Below are positions 35,182-43,917 of a stretch of DNA of 64,000 bases, piece after piece. The stretch lies in NCBI RefSeq assembly GCF_014202575.1, contig NZ_JACHHB010000012.1, positions 1 through 64,000 of the forward strand, read 5' to 3'. The notes under the pieces were generated by a model, which worked only from the letters and a program-made list of their open reading frames with translations, made no database searches and had not been told where the DNA came from. The DNA comes from Texcoconibacillus texcoconensis. Lineage in GTDB: Bacteria > Bacillota > Bacilli > Bacillales > Salisediminibacteriaceae. The position numbers and the translations under genes are program-made. The first letter of the stretch is position 1. Each line of letters begins with the position of its first letter.

Positions 35182-35718
35182 ATGTTAGCTTGGTTTTATT
35201 TATTTTACATCGCAATTATGGGGAGCTTGGCCCTTTATCACTTGAGCACCCATAAGCAAAGAAACAACTCAGAAAGTGATGTCATTTACCTTCTTAAAGA
35301 TACAAAGAAGATTCATACGGAATCAAAGATGTATAGAACGTCCATCATTTCCGCATACGTCGTATTAGGTTTATCACTCGTCATATTGTTTGAAATGTTT
35401 CGAAATACTGATACAACAGCTTTGTTATTTCTCTTACTTATCCCTGTATCATTTCATGTATTATTTACTTTAGATAAACTTTTTGAAGTCCGATCAGATA
35501 GAGTCATTTTTAGTGGCTATCAAGCTCACTGGCATAAAATCCGTCAGATTGGCTGGTTAAAAAAACAAGACAAATTCTCAACACTAATGATGGAATTAAA
35601 CAAAGGAACAAAAATTCGAATTAAAATTCCTAAAAGTGAAACGAAAGAACTCGAAAAAGTACTTAAACAATATGTTCAATTTGAAGATGACTTGTCTAAG
35701 AAAACTTCAACTAAGTAA
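35182..35718 (+). CDS. Membrane protein of unknown function with cytosolic PH-like tail
   Basis: A 178-residue protein with three hydrophobic segments (about 3-20, 53-73 and 79-97). A hydrophilic C-terminal region (VRSDRVIFSGYQAHWHKIRQIGWLKK onward) resembles the YcxB/PH-like domain pattern of small Bacillus membrane proteins. I do not recognise a named family. TCGGAGG precedes the ATG, and a TACAAT -10 lies near 35146. Monocistronic, between two terminators. Confidence 0.75.
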   Translation: MLAWFYLFYIAIMGSLALYHLSTHKQRNNSESDVIYLLKDTKKIHTESKMYRTSIISAYVVLGLSLVILFEMFRNTDTTALLFLLLIPVSFHVLFTLDKLFEVRSDRVIFSGYQAHWHKIRQIGWLKKQDKFSTLMMELNKGTKIRIKIPKSETKELEKVLKQYVQFEDDLSKKTSTK

Positions 35719-35772
35719 AAAAACGAGGCTAAACGATAAAGGGAGTTTCTTTATCACAGCCTCGTTTTTTAT
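35717..35772 (+). terminator. Terminator between the 178-residue protein and arsR-like genes
   Basis: AAAAACGAGGCT (35719-35730) and GATAAAG pair with CTTTATC and AGCCTCGTTTTT (35758-35769). Its outer arm has the same ACGAGGC word as the terminator at 32833. Confidence 0.9.
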
Positions 35773-35804
35773 ACTTTTCTTTCAATCGCTAAACCCATTG
35801 ACGA

Positions 35805-36176
35805 CTATTTCTCCTTCGAACCTGCGAGGATATTTGTTGCACATTTGACGCGATTTCCTGATGCATTCCATGTTTCAATCGCGGCTATTTGACTTGGACA
35901 TTGATTAAGAATATTATTAATTAATTCAACTTGTGGATGAGAAAGGTTCAAAGAATAATAAACCCATTGCCCCCTCCGTTCTTCATGAACAACACGAGCA
36001 TCACGAAGTTTTCGCAAATGTTGACTAATCGAAGGTTGACTCATTTGAAAAAATTCAACGAACTCACAGACACAACACTCATCGATCTGAAGAAGGGCGA
36101 GCATTTGTAAGCGTGTTTTATCACTTAACAACTTAAGCACTGAAGCTACATCTATAAATGTTGTTTGATTGGTCAT
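35805..36176 (-). CDS. ArsR/SmtB-family metal-responsive repressor
   Basis: A 123-residue winged-helix repressor. DECCVCEF places Cys34, Cys35 and Cys37 in the alpha-3 position used by ArsR-type arsenite sensors (ELCVCDL-like). The recognition helix is MSQPSISQHLRKLRDARVV. A further Cys pair is in the C-terminal extension (NQCPSQ, VKCATN). No arsenic or metal resistance gene is adjacent, so its target may be distant. AAAGGAG precedes the ATG. Confidence 0.87.
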   Translation of the reverse strand: MTNQTTFIDVASVLKLLSDKTRLQMLALLQIDECCVCEFVEFFQMSQPSISQHLRKLRDARVVHEERRGQWVYYSLNLSHPQVELINNILNQCPSQIAAIETWNASGNRVKCATNILAGSKEK

Positions 36177-36289
36177 AACTTTCTCCTTTCGTCACCCATT
36201 GTAAATCAACACTGGCCAGATAAATAAGTAGATTATATAAGTACATACTAATATCATTTTAAATAAATGATGCCAAGCCTGTCAACAAG

Positions 36290-36760
36290 TTACATCCTTT
36301 TCCATTTTTCTCGCGGGAGTAACCATCCCTCACCGGTCGAAAAATAAGGTACAAATAGTAAATGACCTTTACATTTACAATCAGACGCTCCGAATTGCGA
36401 AATCGGCCTAGTCGCCTGAACATACGTCGCAGTAGCCTCAACGAGTTGACATTCTCCTCTTCTTTCTAAGTACGTCTGTCCCTCAATAAAGTGCATCTTT
36501 TCGCGAATGTAATCGATGTGCCAACGTAACTTTTTATCTACTGATAAATGACGGTTTAACCTTGCCTCCATGTTCTTCTTGGCACTTCCAATATAAATAT
36601 ACGTCCCTCTTTCAAATGAAAATGTCCCTTTCTTCCCCACTTGGATTGTTTCATCATATAAGAGATGAAAAGCCAATGCATAGAGCGTATCCCCAGGAGA
36701 TGTCAACAGCTTTTCAGTTTGAATTTTTCCATCGCTTATATATTTACCGGTTGGATACAA
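36290..36760 (-). CDS. GIY-YIG/DUF123 domain nuclease-like protein
   Basis: A 156-residue protein of the DUF123 branch of GIY-YIG nucleases. The GIY and YIG strands appear as [20 protein letters not shown], followed by KLRWHIDYI, and the family-typical [12 protein letters not shown] with conserved Cys/His near the C terminus. I use the TTG at 36760, because GGAGGGGG lies four bases upstream. The ATG at 36805 adds 15 residues but has no ribosome-binding site. The function is unknown, and it may act on DNA or RNA structures. Confidence 0.8.
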   Translation of the reverse strand: MYPTGKYISDGKIQTEKLLTSPGDTLYALAFHLLYDETIQVGKKGTFSFERGTYIYIGSAKKNMEARLNRHLSVDKKLRWHIDYIREKMHFIEGQTYLERRGECQLVEATATYVQATRPISQFGASDCKCKGHLLFVPYFSTGEGWLLPREKWKRM

Positions 36761-36950
36761 GGTTCCCCCTCCGTATTGTTTAAATTTTTTCATATTATTA
36801 CGCATAAGTATCTCGACTTTTCTCGATCTTCTTTGTTATGATATTAAAGAAAATCTCGACATATTTAAACACGTTTTAATTCTGGGGAAAAAGGGGAACT
36901 ACGTATTATGTCGAATGTATCACATAAAGAACAAAAAGGGGAGATTGATA

Positions 36951-38237
36951 ATGAACCTACCTTCTTTTATAAGGAGTATTAAATTTCGGTTTATTGTATC
37001 AATTATTATTGTTTTACTGCTAAATACTTCAATTACTAACGGGATTCTCGTTGGTATTGAAACGTTGGGGATTTCCTTCAATGAAACAGTTGGTTTATGG
37101 GTAAACAACATGACGAATGTTCTTTTAACAACTGCTATCGTTTACTTCTTATTAGAATATTTTATTTTACGGCCAATTCGTAAAATCCAAAAAAAGATTC
37201 AACAATTTGAGGATGGCGACACAACCGTAAGAATTACGATGGATAAAAACGATGAAATCTCTTCACTTGGACGTCAAGTGAATCACTTCTTTGAAAATAT
37301 CGATCGATTAGAAACATCCCGCGAGCACCAACTTGAAGTCATGGAAAGAGAAGCAAAATCCATCAATGAACGGATTGATCAATTAACAAGTGGCATTGAC
37401 CAAACTGAAGAAATGTCTAATGCGATTTCTTCCCATTCACAAAACGCATTAGCAACATTCGAGGAAACAACTAGTGTCTCAGACTCACTAAACGATGGAA
37501 TGGAATATATCTCTTCTACTTTAAGTCATCTCAATCAATCTTTGCAAACAATGACAGAAAATGCAAACATCGGTAAAGAACATATTACAGATGTGACTTC
37601 TTCGATTCAAACAGTTTCCAGTAGATCGAACGATATGAGTGAATCCTTACATAAATTATCAAAGGACATGAATAGTATTAATGATATTGTCGCACTTATC
37701 AATGATATTTCAGAGCAAACAAATTTATTGGCACTTAACGCTTCCATTGAAGCGGCTCGAGCTGGTGAACATGGTAAAGGGTTTGAAGTCGTTGCAAATG
37801 AAGTCCGTAAGTTAGCAGAACGATCCGTGGAAGCAACACAACAAATATCAACGACCGTATCATCGATCTTAAACGACGTCGAATTAAATGTGTCGAAAGC
37901 AAAAGATGGTGCTGAAACGATAGATTCAAGTATTGAGAAAATTGAAGATATGAGCGAACAATTCGAAAACATTATCCAAAATGTCTTTACTAACACACAA
38001 GCTATAGAAGATATCTCTAGTAATATACATAGTATGACCGATTCGAGTAAAGAAATCGCTTCAGCCATGCAAACAGAGACGGCTTCAACAGAAAAAATGG
38101 TGGATCAATTAGTAGAAATGAATCGTTGGATCGAAAACCAGTCCTCAGAATTAGATAACATTCGCGATTCTGTTAGCCAATTGCATGATTCCTTCCATTC
38201 ATTAGATGATGAAAACATAAAAAGCGAGACTCATTAA
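36951..38237 (+). CDS. Methyl-accepting chemotaxis protein with minimal sensor region
   Basis: A 428-residue chemoreceptor with two membrane segments (about 9-32 and 43-66) separated by only some ten residues, so there is essentially no extracellular sensor domain. A HAMP domain (residues 67-120, [17 protein letters not shown]) and a signalling domain with tip [24 protein letters not shown] follow. Such receptors sense membrane or cytosolic signals, for example redox or energy state. The start is ATG 36951 behind AAGGGGAG. Confidence 0.9.
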   Translation: MNLPSFIRSIKFRFIVSIIIVLLLNTSITNGILVGIETLGISFNETVGLWVNNMTNVLLTTAIVYFLLEYFILRPIRKIQKKIQQFEDGDTTVRITMDKNDEISSLGRQVNHFFENIDRLETSREHQLEVMEREAKSINERIDQLTSGIDQTEEMSNAISSHSQNALATFEETTSVSDSLNDGMEYISSTLSHLNQSLQTMTENANIGKEHITDVTSSIQTVSSRSNDMSESLHKLSKDMNSINDIVALINDISEQTNLLALNASIEAARAGEHGKGFEVVANEVRKLAERSVEATQQISTTVSSILNDVELNVSKAKDGAETIDSSIEKIEDMSEQFENIIQNVFTNTQAIEDISSNIHSMTDSSKEIASAMQTETASTEKMVDQLVEMNRWIENQSSELDNIRDSVSQLHDSFHSLDDENIKSETH

Positions 38238-38249
38238 TTTCGCTTTCAT

Positions 38250-38285
38250 CCCCCCCTTCAACGATGTTGGAGGGGGTTATTATTT
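38250..38285 (+). terminator. Terminator after the second chemoreceptor gene
   Basis: CCCCCTTCAAC (38252-38262) pairs with GTTGGAGGGGG (38266-38276), followed by a T-rich tail. Confidence 0.88.
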
Positions 38286-38357
38286 CTCCTCTCCACAAAA
38301 TCGTGTCTCCCTTTTTCATCATTCAATGGTATTTATAAGGTGAAAGGGGGTGAGACA

Positions 38358-38579
38358 ATGGAACAAGTTAATGATTCGAGACTCATCTTAACACTCGTTA
38401 CGGGCATGGATGAATACGGTGAAGACATTGAGCAACGCAGAACATTTCAAAATATTAACACAAATTCGAGTAATGAAGATGTGCAAGCTGCTGCCAATGC
38501 ATTATTGTCATTGCAAGAACACCCGGTTCTTTACATCCAACGATCTAACACGTATGACTTAGAAGAGGAAGGTGAGTAA
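38358..38579 (+). CDS. DUF1659-family small protein
   Basis: A 73-residue protein with the DUF1659 pattern: LILTLVTGMDEYGEDIEQRRTFQNI at the N terminus, then SSNEDVQAAANALLSLQEHP. It is predicted cytosolic, of unknown function. The start is ATG 38358 behind GGGGTGAG. First of three consecutive small genes (DUF1659, DUF2922, YvrJ), an arrangement I recall as recurring in Bacillaceae. Confidence 0.82.
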   Translation: MEQVNDSRLILTLVTGMDEYGEDIEQRRTFQNINTNSSNEDVQAAANALLSLQEHPVLYIQRSNTYDLEEEGE

Positions 38580-38613
38580 TTACGAATAGACTATAGGAAA
38601 GGAGGAATTGTTA

Positions 38614-38832
38614 ATGAGTAAGCGAATCCGATTACAATTTAAAAATGAAGAGGATCGTACTGTGAGTTTATCCATCCATGATCCACGTCAAGATCTTGAA
38701 GCCGAAGAAGTCAGTGAAGTAATGGATGACTTGATAAACCTCGATGTTTTTTACTCTACAGGAGGTAAGCTCGTTAAAAAACACAACGCCAGTATTATCG
38801 AGCGTCAAGTAGATACAATTGATATTGATTAA
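38614..38832 (+). CDS. DUF2922-family small protein
   Basis: A 72-residue protein of the DUF2922 family: IRLQFKNEEDRTVSLSIHDPR, then LEAEEVSEVMDDLINLDVFYSTGG. The beta-alpha pattern is similar to its DUF1659 neighbour, so the two could pair. Unknown function. The start is ATG 38614 behind AGGAGGAATTG. It is 34 bases after the DUF1659 gene. Confidence 0.82.
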   Translation: MSKRIRLQFKNEEDRTVSLSIHDPRQDLEAEEVSEVMDDLINLDVFYSTGGKLVKKHNASIIERQVDTIDID

Positions 38833-38901
38833 TCTATGGTATTTGACCTTGCACGGATACCGTTAGCACTTCTACCACAAGTATGAAAAGGAGTGAAAAA
38901 T

Positions 38902-39087
38902 ATGGATGGGTGGTATACAATGATCAGCGAATTGGGCGTTCCTGTTGCAATCACTTTTTATTTACTCCATCGGATAGAACGAAAATTAGAGGAGTTAAAC
39001 CAATCGATTCTATCATTCAACTATCATATGGTAAACGATCAGCAACATGAACGAGAATCACTTCGTTCAAAACGTACACCATCTTAA
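38902..39087 (+). CDS. YvrJ-family small membrane protein
   Basis: A 61-residue protein. One membrane helix (ISELGVPVAITFYLLHRIERKLEEL, about 8-22) ends in the charged amphipathic segment typical of the YvrJ family, with a hydrophilic tail. Unknown function; holin-like or small-scaffold roles are guesses. It closes the DUF1659-DUF2922-YvrJ set. AAAAGGAG precedes the ATG. Confidence 0.8.
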   Translation: MDGWYTMISELGVPVAITFYLLHRIERKLEELNQSILSFNYHMVNDQQHERESLRSKRTPS

Positions 39088-39092
39088 ACATC

Positions 39093-39125
39093 ACACCTTC
39101 CCGCTTTTAGTGGGAAGGTGATTTT
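39093..39125 (+). terminator. Terminator after the small-gene trio
   Basis: CACCTTCCC (39094-39102) pairs with GGGAAGGTG (39112-39120), followed by ATTTTC. Confidence 0.85.
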
Positions 39126-39273
39126 CATTACAATGAAATGTAAAAAATCTGCCTTTATTTTTACGCCCCTTCCTCAACTCATTATGTTATTGTTGAAGTA
39201 ATAGAGATGCGTGCGGCTTTTGAAGAGTAAAACAAAATGACACCACAGCATTTTCGCAGAGGAGAGAAAGTAA

Positions 39274-39981
39274 ATGGAACATAACCAATCGCTGGCCTCA
39301 TTTTACGACCAATTAAGTACAGAAGCACAAAAAGACCTCTTATCCATCGGTAGTAAATTGATCGTGCAAAAAGGCAACCTAATTATTCAAGAAGGTGATT
39401 GGCCTGATCATATTTATTTACTACGTTCAGGAAAAATAAGAATTAGTAAAACGACGCCCAACGGAAAAATCTTTTACCTAGAAACGAAAAAACACCACGA
39501 ACTTGTCGGTGAATTAAGTATTTTCACAGAATTAACCAACTCCTTTAATGCAGAAGTTATTGAAGACGCCACAGTCTTTCGTTTCGAGCGGCTAGAATTA
39601 GAGAAGTTGTTAAGTTCACACGGTGAAATGGCTGAAACTTATATACGTTGGCTCGCTTCTCAAAATCATATACTTTTATCCAAATTCCGCGACCTCGCTT
39701 TTTGTGGGAAGCAAGGTGCTTTATATTCAATTTTAATTCGTCTGATTAATGAACATGGGGAACAAGTAGAAGATGGTTTTATTATTAATCGAAAAGTAAC
39801 CAATCAAGAACTAAGCAATTATATCGGCGCTACCAGAGAAAGTGTTAATCGCATATTAAACGGATTAACGCTAGATGGAATTATTTCCATTGATCGAAAG
39901 TTCATCACCATCCATGATGTCGAATATTTTCAAGATCATTTACAGTGCAACTATTGCCAATTTGATCAATGTACGATTTGA
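39274..39981 (+). CDS. fnr: Fnr, anaerobic regulator with C-terminal Fe-S cysteines
   Basis: A 235-residue Crp/Fnr-family regulator. The cyclic-nucleotide-like beta-roll covers about 20-120, and the helix-turn-helix VTNQELSNYIGATRESVNRIL is near 175-195. Its C terminus is CNYCQFDQC (Cys225, Cys228, Cys233), matching the C-x2-C-x4-C [4Fe-4S] ligands of B. subtilis Fnr, which sit at the C-terminal rather than the N-terminal end. It should activate anaerobic genes through TGTGA-N6-TCACA sites. One candidate is before the hemerythrin gene. No nar genes are nearby. Confidence 0.9.
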   Translation: MEHNQSLASFYDQLSTEAQKDLLSIGSKLIVQKGNLIIQEGDWPDHIYLLRSGKIRISKTTPNGKIFYLETKKHHELVGELSIFTELTNSFNAEVIEDATVFRFERLELEKLLSSHGEMAETYIRWLASQNHILLSKFRDLAFCGKQGALYSILIRLINEHGEQVEDGFIINRKVTNQELSNYIGATRESVNRILNGLTLDGIISIDRKFITIHDVEYFQDHLQCNYCQFDQCTI

Positions 39982-40063
39982 AACCCCCAAAAAAATGGAA
40001 CGCGTTCACTTGTGAGGGGCAAAATCGTAGATCTCAGACTAAATTACAATAGAAATCACTTGA

Positions 40064-40102
40064 AAAAATAAGGGCATGGAGATCGGCATCCACCCTTATT
40101 TT
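40064..40102 (+). terminator. Bidirectional terminator after fnr
   Basis: AAAATAAGGG (40065-40074) pairs with CCCTTATTTT (40093-40102), with an inner GATG/CATC-type pairing. T-runs lie on both strands. Confidence 0.85.
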
Positions 40103-40213
40103 GGCTTGTTCAATTCGAAGAGCAATTTTCCGCGACACATAGGATTTCATTTGCTGCGATTTGGCTATCGCTTGGCCTCTTTTCATTTTCAATTGCCCAT
40201 ATCCCCCTTGGAT
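40103..40213. other. Spacer between the fnr terminator and the repeat array
   Basis: About 110 bases in which I see no gene, promoter or RNA element. An ORF that spans this and the repeats has no ribosome-binding site. Confidence 0.5.
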
Positions 40214-40608
40214 TCGGACAATTCTACTGCTTTTCCTCCTCTAACTGTCCGAACATACCTTACTTTCGGACAGTTCTACTGCTTTTCCTCCTCTAACTGT
40301 CCGAACATACCTTACCTTCGGACAATTCTACTGCTTTTTCTCTTCTAACTGTCCGAACAATCCTTGCTTTCGGACAATTCTACTGCTTTTTCTCTTCTAA
40401 TTGTCCGAACAATCCTTGCTTTCGGACAATTCTACTGCTTTTTCTCCTCTAACTGTCCGAACATACCTTGCTTTCGGACAGTTCTACTGCTTTTCCTCCT
40501 CTAACTGTCCGAACATACCTTACTTTCGGACAGTTCTACTGCTTTTTCTCTTCTAACTGTCCGAACAATCCTTACTTTCGGACAGTTCTACTGCTTTTTC
40601 TCTTCTAG
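40214..40608. repeat. Tandem array of a 52-bp palindromic repeat, nearly eight copies
   Basis: Units begin at 40214, 40266, 40318, 40370, 40422, 40474, 40526 and 40578 (the last is truncated). Each holds TCGGACARTT and AACTGTCCGA as 10-11 bp inverted arms around a pyrimidine-rich loop (CTACTGCTTTTCCTCCTCT). Arm variation is limited to G/A exchanges that keep pairing as G:U on the minus-strand RNA, and one unit (40370) has a matching change on both arms. There is no ORF. The array ends 125 bases before a small membrane-protein gene. Confidence 0.92.
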
Positions 40609-40732
40609 CTTAGGGATGCCATTTAGCACCCCTATTTTTTTGATCTAGCATTATTTGATTTTTTTGTTTGCATATTGTCATGTTTATCACATAGGTATGT
40701 ATTAACAATGTACTTCAAAAGGAGAGAAAACA

Positions 40733-40963
40733 ATGGGACAAGCAATGAAACAAGAACGTTTTTTGGACAAAAAAGAAGAAAATGCCGCAGTATTTGATCG
40801 CTCACCAAATGCAAAAAATGCAGTTGCCGACTCCGAGGTGGATTTTTCATCATTTACCGATAAACTCGAGCGCTTCTATTCATTTTCTTTCAAAGCTTTT
40901 ATTCTTTTTGGCATCCCGTATGTCATTTGGGTAGTATTACAAGCGATCAACCAATTCCTCTAA
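40733..40963 (+). CDS. Small C-terminally membrane-anchored protein, unknown function
   Basis: A 76-residue protein: a charged N terminus (MKQERFLDKKEENAAVFDRSPN) and one C-terminal membrane helix (FKAFILFGIPYVIWVVLQAI, about 53-72). I do not recognise the family. AAAGGAGAG precedes the ATG. Its stop overlaps the end of the convergent DUF2254 gene by four bases, so transcripts of the two genes can pair at their 3' ends. Confidence 0.75.
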   Translation: MGQAMKQERFLDKKEENAAVFDRSPNAKNAVADSEVDFSSFTDKLERFYSFSFKAFILFGIPYVIWVVLQAINQFL

Positions 40964-42276
40964 GCATTGGACTGATTTGAAAATAAGATTGATGCTAACT
41001 TATCTTGTTTCTTCTGTAAAAAAGTTTCATCCATCTTAAGAAAATCAATCGCTTCGATGCCATCAACAAGGTAATAATAAAGGTCAGCTACTTCTTCTTT
41101 AATAAAAGAATCATTCTGAACAGCAATCTCATAAAGGGCATCGTACAGCGCCGCTGCAACAGCTGGATCACTTTGACCATAATGACGGATTTGATAAAAT
41201 GCTTCATACAACAGGTCGGAAAACGAAATCGGCTCAACCATGAATCGTAATTGTTCATGTTCATCATGTCGATACGTGTGATACAGATCTCTATTTCCTA
41301 TCATTGCCAGTAAATGCCCCAACTTTTCAATGCAATAAATCGCTGTGAATGGATCATTAATCCCTGGAGATAAAGATCGTAACGCGATTTCCACAATCTT
41401 ATGGATGCCAAATGTAATATCTTGAACGGATTCCCTCTCTTCACCGATCAACACCCATTTTCTATAGTCACTAAACCCACTACTCTCTGAACTCGTCCAT
41501 ATGACCATCATTGTTTTTCCTTTTTCGATATATTGGCCTACCCTCGGTTTCATTTCTACAATGACATCATCTTCTTCTGCTTGTTTAAGAACTTTTTCTG
41601 TATCAACCCATTGAATGTAACCAGACTTTTCACTAATTAAACCATGAGGAGAGTGGGTATGGAGATCAGACGCTTCCCAATCTTGCCACGGTGGATTCGA
41701 TCCCTTACTACGTTTTGGTAATTGATTTTTCACCGACTCTTTCGTTTTTCTATCGATTTGTTCGATCAAATGACGTACTTGAATCCATCTCGATACATGA
41801 TGAACAAAGAATACAAAAAAACCAACACTAATAATTGCTACTATCAATGCTAAGGTTGGTGAAAAAAATAATATATCATCTTCATTAATCGGCTTTTTCG
41901 TTAATAAAAGCAAAGTTGTTGAATATAAGAACCCCGAAATGAATACACCTAAAATTCTTTGTGTACTTGAATCATTCATAAAATTTTGTAGTGTTCGGGG
42001 GGAAAATTCCGATAAATAAGTCGTAAGCACAACTAAAATCGATGAGAATGAAATTGTTGTCATCGTTAAAATTGAACCGGAAATTGAACCAAGTAAAGTA
42101 TGTGCCAAATCGATATCTGATAACATCCATGATGGAAACCAATGATATGTCTCAGGATTGTTGAACAAATAAATGTCGATTACACTACTTACTATAGCAA
42201 GAAATAAAGCGATAAAGCCATAAAATGATGGAATGAACCAGTAACTATTTCGTATAAATATTAATAATCGTCGCAT
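40960..42276 (-). CDS. DUF2254 membrane protein
   Basis: A 438-residue protein with four N-terminal membrane segments (about 13-33, 58-84, 106-126 and 137-160). A large soluble C-terminal part has the DUF2254 signatures HSPHGLISEKSGYIQWVDTEKVL and ALRSLSPGINDPFTAIYCIEKLGHLLA. Function is unknown. It overlaps the convergent 76-residue gene by four bases at its 3' end. No signal peptide. Confidence 0.87.
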   Translation of the reverse strand: MRRLLIFIRNSYWFIPSFYGFIALFLAIVSSVIDIYLFNNPETYHWFPSWMLSDIDLAHTLLGSISGSILTMTTISFSSILVVLTTYLSEFSPRTLQNFMNDSSTQRILGVFISGFLYSTTLLLLTKKPINEDDILFFSPTLALIVAIISVGFFVFFVHHVSRWIQVRHLIEQIDRKTKESVKNQLPKRSKGSNPPWQDWEASDLHTHSPHGLISEKSGYIQWVDTEKVLKQAEEDDVIVEMKPRVGQYIEKGKTMMVIWTSSESSGFSDYRKWVLIGEERESVQDITFGIHKIVEIALRSLSPGINDPFTAIYCIEKLGHLLAMIGNRDLYHTYRHDEHEQLRFMVEPISFSDLLYEAFYQIRHYGQSDPAVAAALYDALYEIAVQNDSFIKEEVADLYYYLVDGIEAIDFLKMDETFLQKKQDKLASILFSNQSNA

Positions 42277-42337
42277 ACCTCTTCAAACACCTTTCGATGC
42301 TTTGTTCGTTCAAAATTAGTATGCCCGGTTATATATG

Positions 42338-42377
42338 AAAAAAATGCGCTGAGCATAAAGCCCCAGCGCATTTTTTT
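42338..42377 (-). terminator. Terminator between DUF2254 and hemolysin III-like genes
   Basis: AAAATGCGCTG pairs with CAGCGCATTTT around a GCATAAAGCCC loop (42341-42374). T-runs lie on both sides. It terminates the hemolysin III-like gene. Confidence 0.88.
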
Positions 42378-43020
42378 AAGCAGGAATGACATAAAGGAGA
42401 ATCGATAGAAAGTGAGTAATACTTGCAGCGAGTACGAATAGGTGCCAAATGGCGTGATGGTATTGAAAGCGACGCCAAATGTAAAATACTGTTCCAGCAG
42501 TGTAAAGAATCCCCCCTGAAACTAAAAGAACTGTTCCTGGTATCGCAACATTCGTGCTTATCGGCTCCAAAGCAAACACAACGAGCCACCCCATCAGAAG
42601 GTAAAATAATGTCGATAGCACGATAAAACGTTTCACAAAAAATATTTTAAAGATTGCTCCTGCAATCGCCAGTGCCCAAACAACACTAAGTAAAACCCAT
42701 CCACGCGTCCCTTCTACAACGATGACCATAAATGGTGTGTATGTCCCTGCAATAAACAAATAAATCGCAGCATGATCAAAAATCTCAAACAAGTTTTTTA
42801 ATTTTTCTTTTTGAAAGCTGTGTAACAATGTGGAACAAACGTACATCAAGGTTAATGTTACACCATAAATCGTTACACTAATAATGTGACTTGCTGTTCC
42901 ATAAATTGACGCAAAAACGATCAATAAAACAAGAGCAACAATACCAAATAAAACACCTATACCATGTGTAATGGCATTTGCCACTTCTTCTCTTTTCGTA
43001 AACGTATGAGTACTGCCCAT
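42376..43020 (-). CDS. Hemolysin III/PAQR-family membrane protein
   Basis: A 214-residue, seven-segment protein of the YqfA/hemolysin III group. The metal-binding family residues are seen in AITHGIGVLFG (near 18), STLLHSFQ (near 65), FDHAAIYLFIAGTYTPF (81-97) and AIWHLFVLAASITHF (190-204). The physiological role is unsettled; relatives are putative membrane hydrolases. AGGAGGAG precedes the ATG. The stop codon touches the terminator. Confidence 0.9.
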   Translation of the reverse strand: MGSTHTFTKREEVANAITHGIGVLFGIVALVLLIVFASIYGTASHIISVTIYGVTLTLMYVCSTLLHSFQKEKLKNLFEIFDHAAIYLFIAGTYTPFMVIVVEGTRGWVLLSVVWALAIAGAIFKIFFVKRFIVLSTLFYLLMGWLVVFALEPISTNVAIPGTVLLVSGGILYTAGTVFYIWRRFQYHHAIWHLFVLAASITHFLSILLYVIPA

Positions 43021-43074
43021 CCATTCTCCTCCTATATTGCTAAGTCGTCTTACATCGGTTTTCTTATTTTATTA

Positions 43075-43734
43075 CTACCGATAATGAATATCCGTAATCA
43101 TCCACTGACCTGAATCATCTACATATATGAAATTGAAATCAACCTCACGATCCACAACGATTTCTTCGTCTTGAAGCGAATAAATCGTATATGTAGTTTG
43201 AGCTCTTCCCTTTTCGGGGTCATAAGTGAAACTGTCTTGTTGAATAAACGTTTCACCGTCTAAGTGAATATATTCTATCGAAACGTTTCGTCCTTCATTT
43301 TTCACTTTCAACTGTTTTTCTTCCTCAGAGATATCGATTTTATGATGAACAATCTCCTCAATTTTATCATGGTCTTCAATATTCATCGATACAATCAAAT
43401 CATGAACGTTTTTATCTAATTGCTTACGTAAATCTTCACTTTCTTCAAAATCACGTTTAACTTGCATCTTTTCTTGCCGGATCGTTAAAAGTTGACTTTT
43501 AAGTTTTTCATTTTCGTCTTCTATTTCATTCACTTGCGTTTGTAGCTCTTCTACCTTTGACTTTTCGTTCTCAAGCATTTTTTCAATAAATTGAATTTCG
43601 TCTTTATATTCTTCAATTCGTTGGTCATCACTTTCCCCATCCGATCCCCCTTCTTGGCCTAACCCCTCTTGCTGACAGGCTAGTAAAAAAGAAAGTGGAA
43701 TAAACATGATAAACAACAAGTGCCTTCTATTCAT
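43075..43734 (-). CDS. Lipoprotein with central coiled coil, unknown function
   Basis: A 219-residue exported protein. The signal peptide ends in lipobox LLAC (Cys20). An acidic Gly/Ser linker is followed by a coiled coil (about residues 40-110, IEKMLENEKSKVEELQTQVNE). A C-terminal domain rich in beta strands (SIEYIHLDGETF, GQWMITDIHYR) resembles NTF2-like accessory domains. I do not recognise a family. It is expected on the outer face of the membrane. Single gene. Confidence 0.75.
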   Translation of the reverse strand: MNRRHLLFIMFIPLSFLLACQQEGLGQEGGSDGESDDQRIEEYKDEIQFIEKMLENEKSKVEELQTQVNEIEDENEKLKSQLLTIRQEKMQVKRDFEESEDLRKQLDKNVHDLIVSMNIEDHDKIEEIVHHKIDISEEEKQLKVKNEGRNVSIEYIHLDGETFIQQDSFTYDPEKGRAQTTYTIYSLQDEEIVVDREVDFNFIYVDDSGQWMITDIHYR

Positions 43735-43864
43735 GGCAACATCACCTTATTCATATACTAATTATCATATTCTCATGCCTACATTGTGTGAACATCTTCC
43801 ATTATACATCATATTAGTGTATTTAAGCACCGACTTATTACAAACTCATTTCATTTTCATCATG

Positions 43865-43895
43865 AAAGGTGACCCCACATTCGGAGTCACCTTCT
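43865..43895 (-). terminator. Terminator after the Gly-rich small protein gene
   Basis: AAGGTGAC (43866-43873) pairs with GTCACCTT (43886-43893). On the minus strand it follows the small gene and is followed by TCATG, a weak U-tract. Confidence 0.65.
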
Positions 43896-43917
43896 TTAAG
43901 GTTTAGATATTTGTCTT

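Noticed and set aside
40076-40348. 90-codon plus-strand ORF running into the repeat array
   Set aside because: No ribosome-binding site, it starts inside the fnr terminator and its second half is repeat sequence.
40214-40608. CRISPR array
   Set aside because: The 52-bp units are contiguous tandem repeats with no unique spacers, and no cas genes are nearby.
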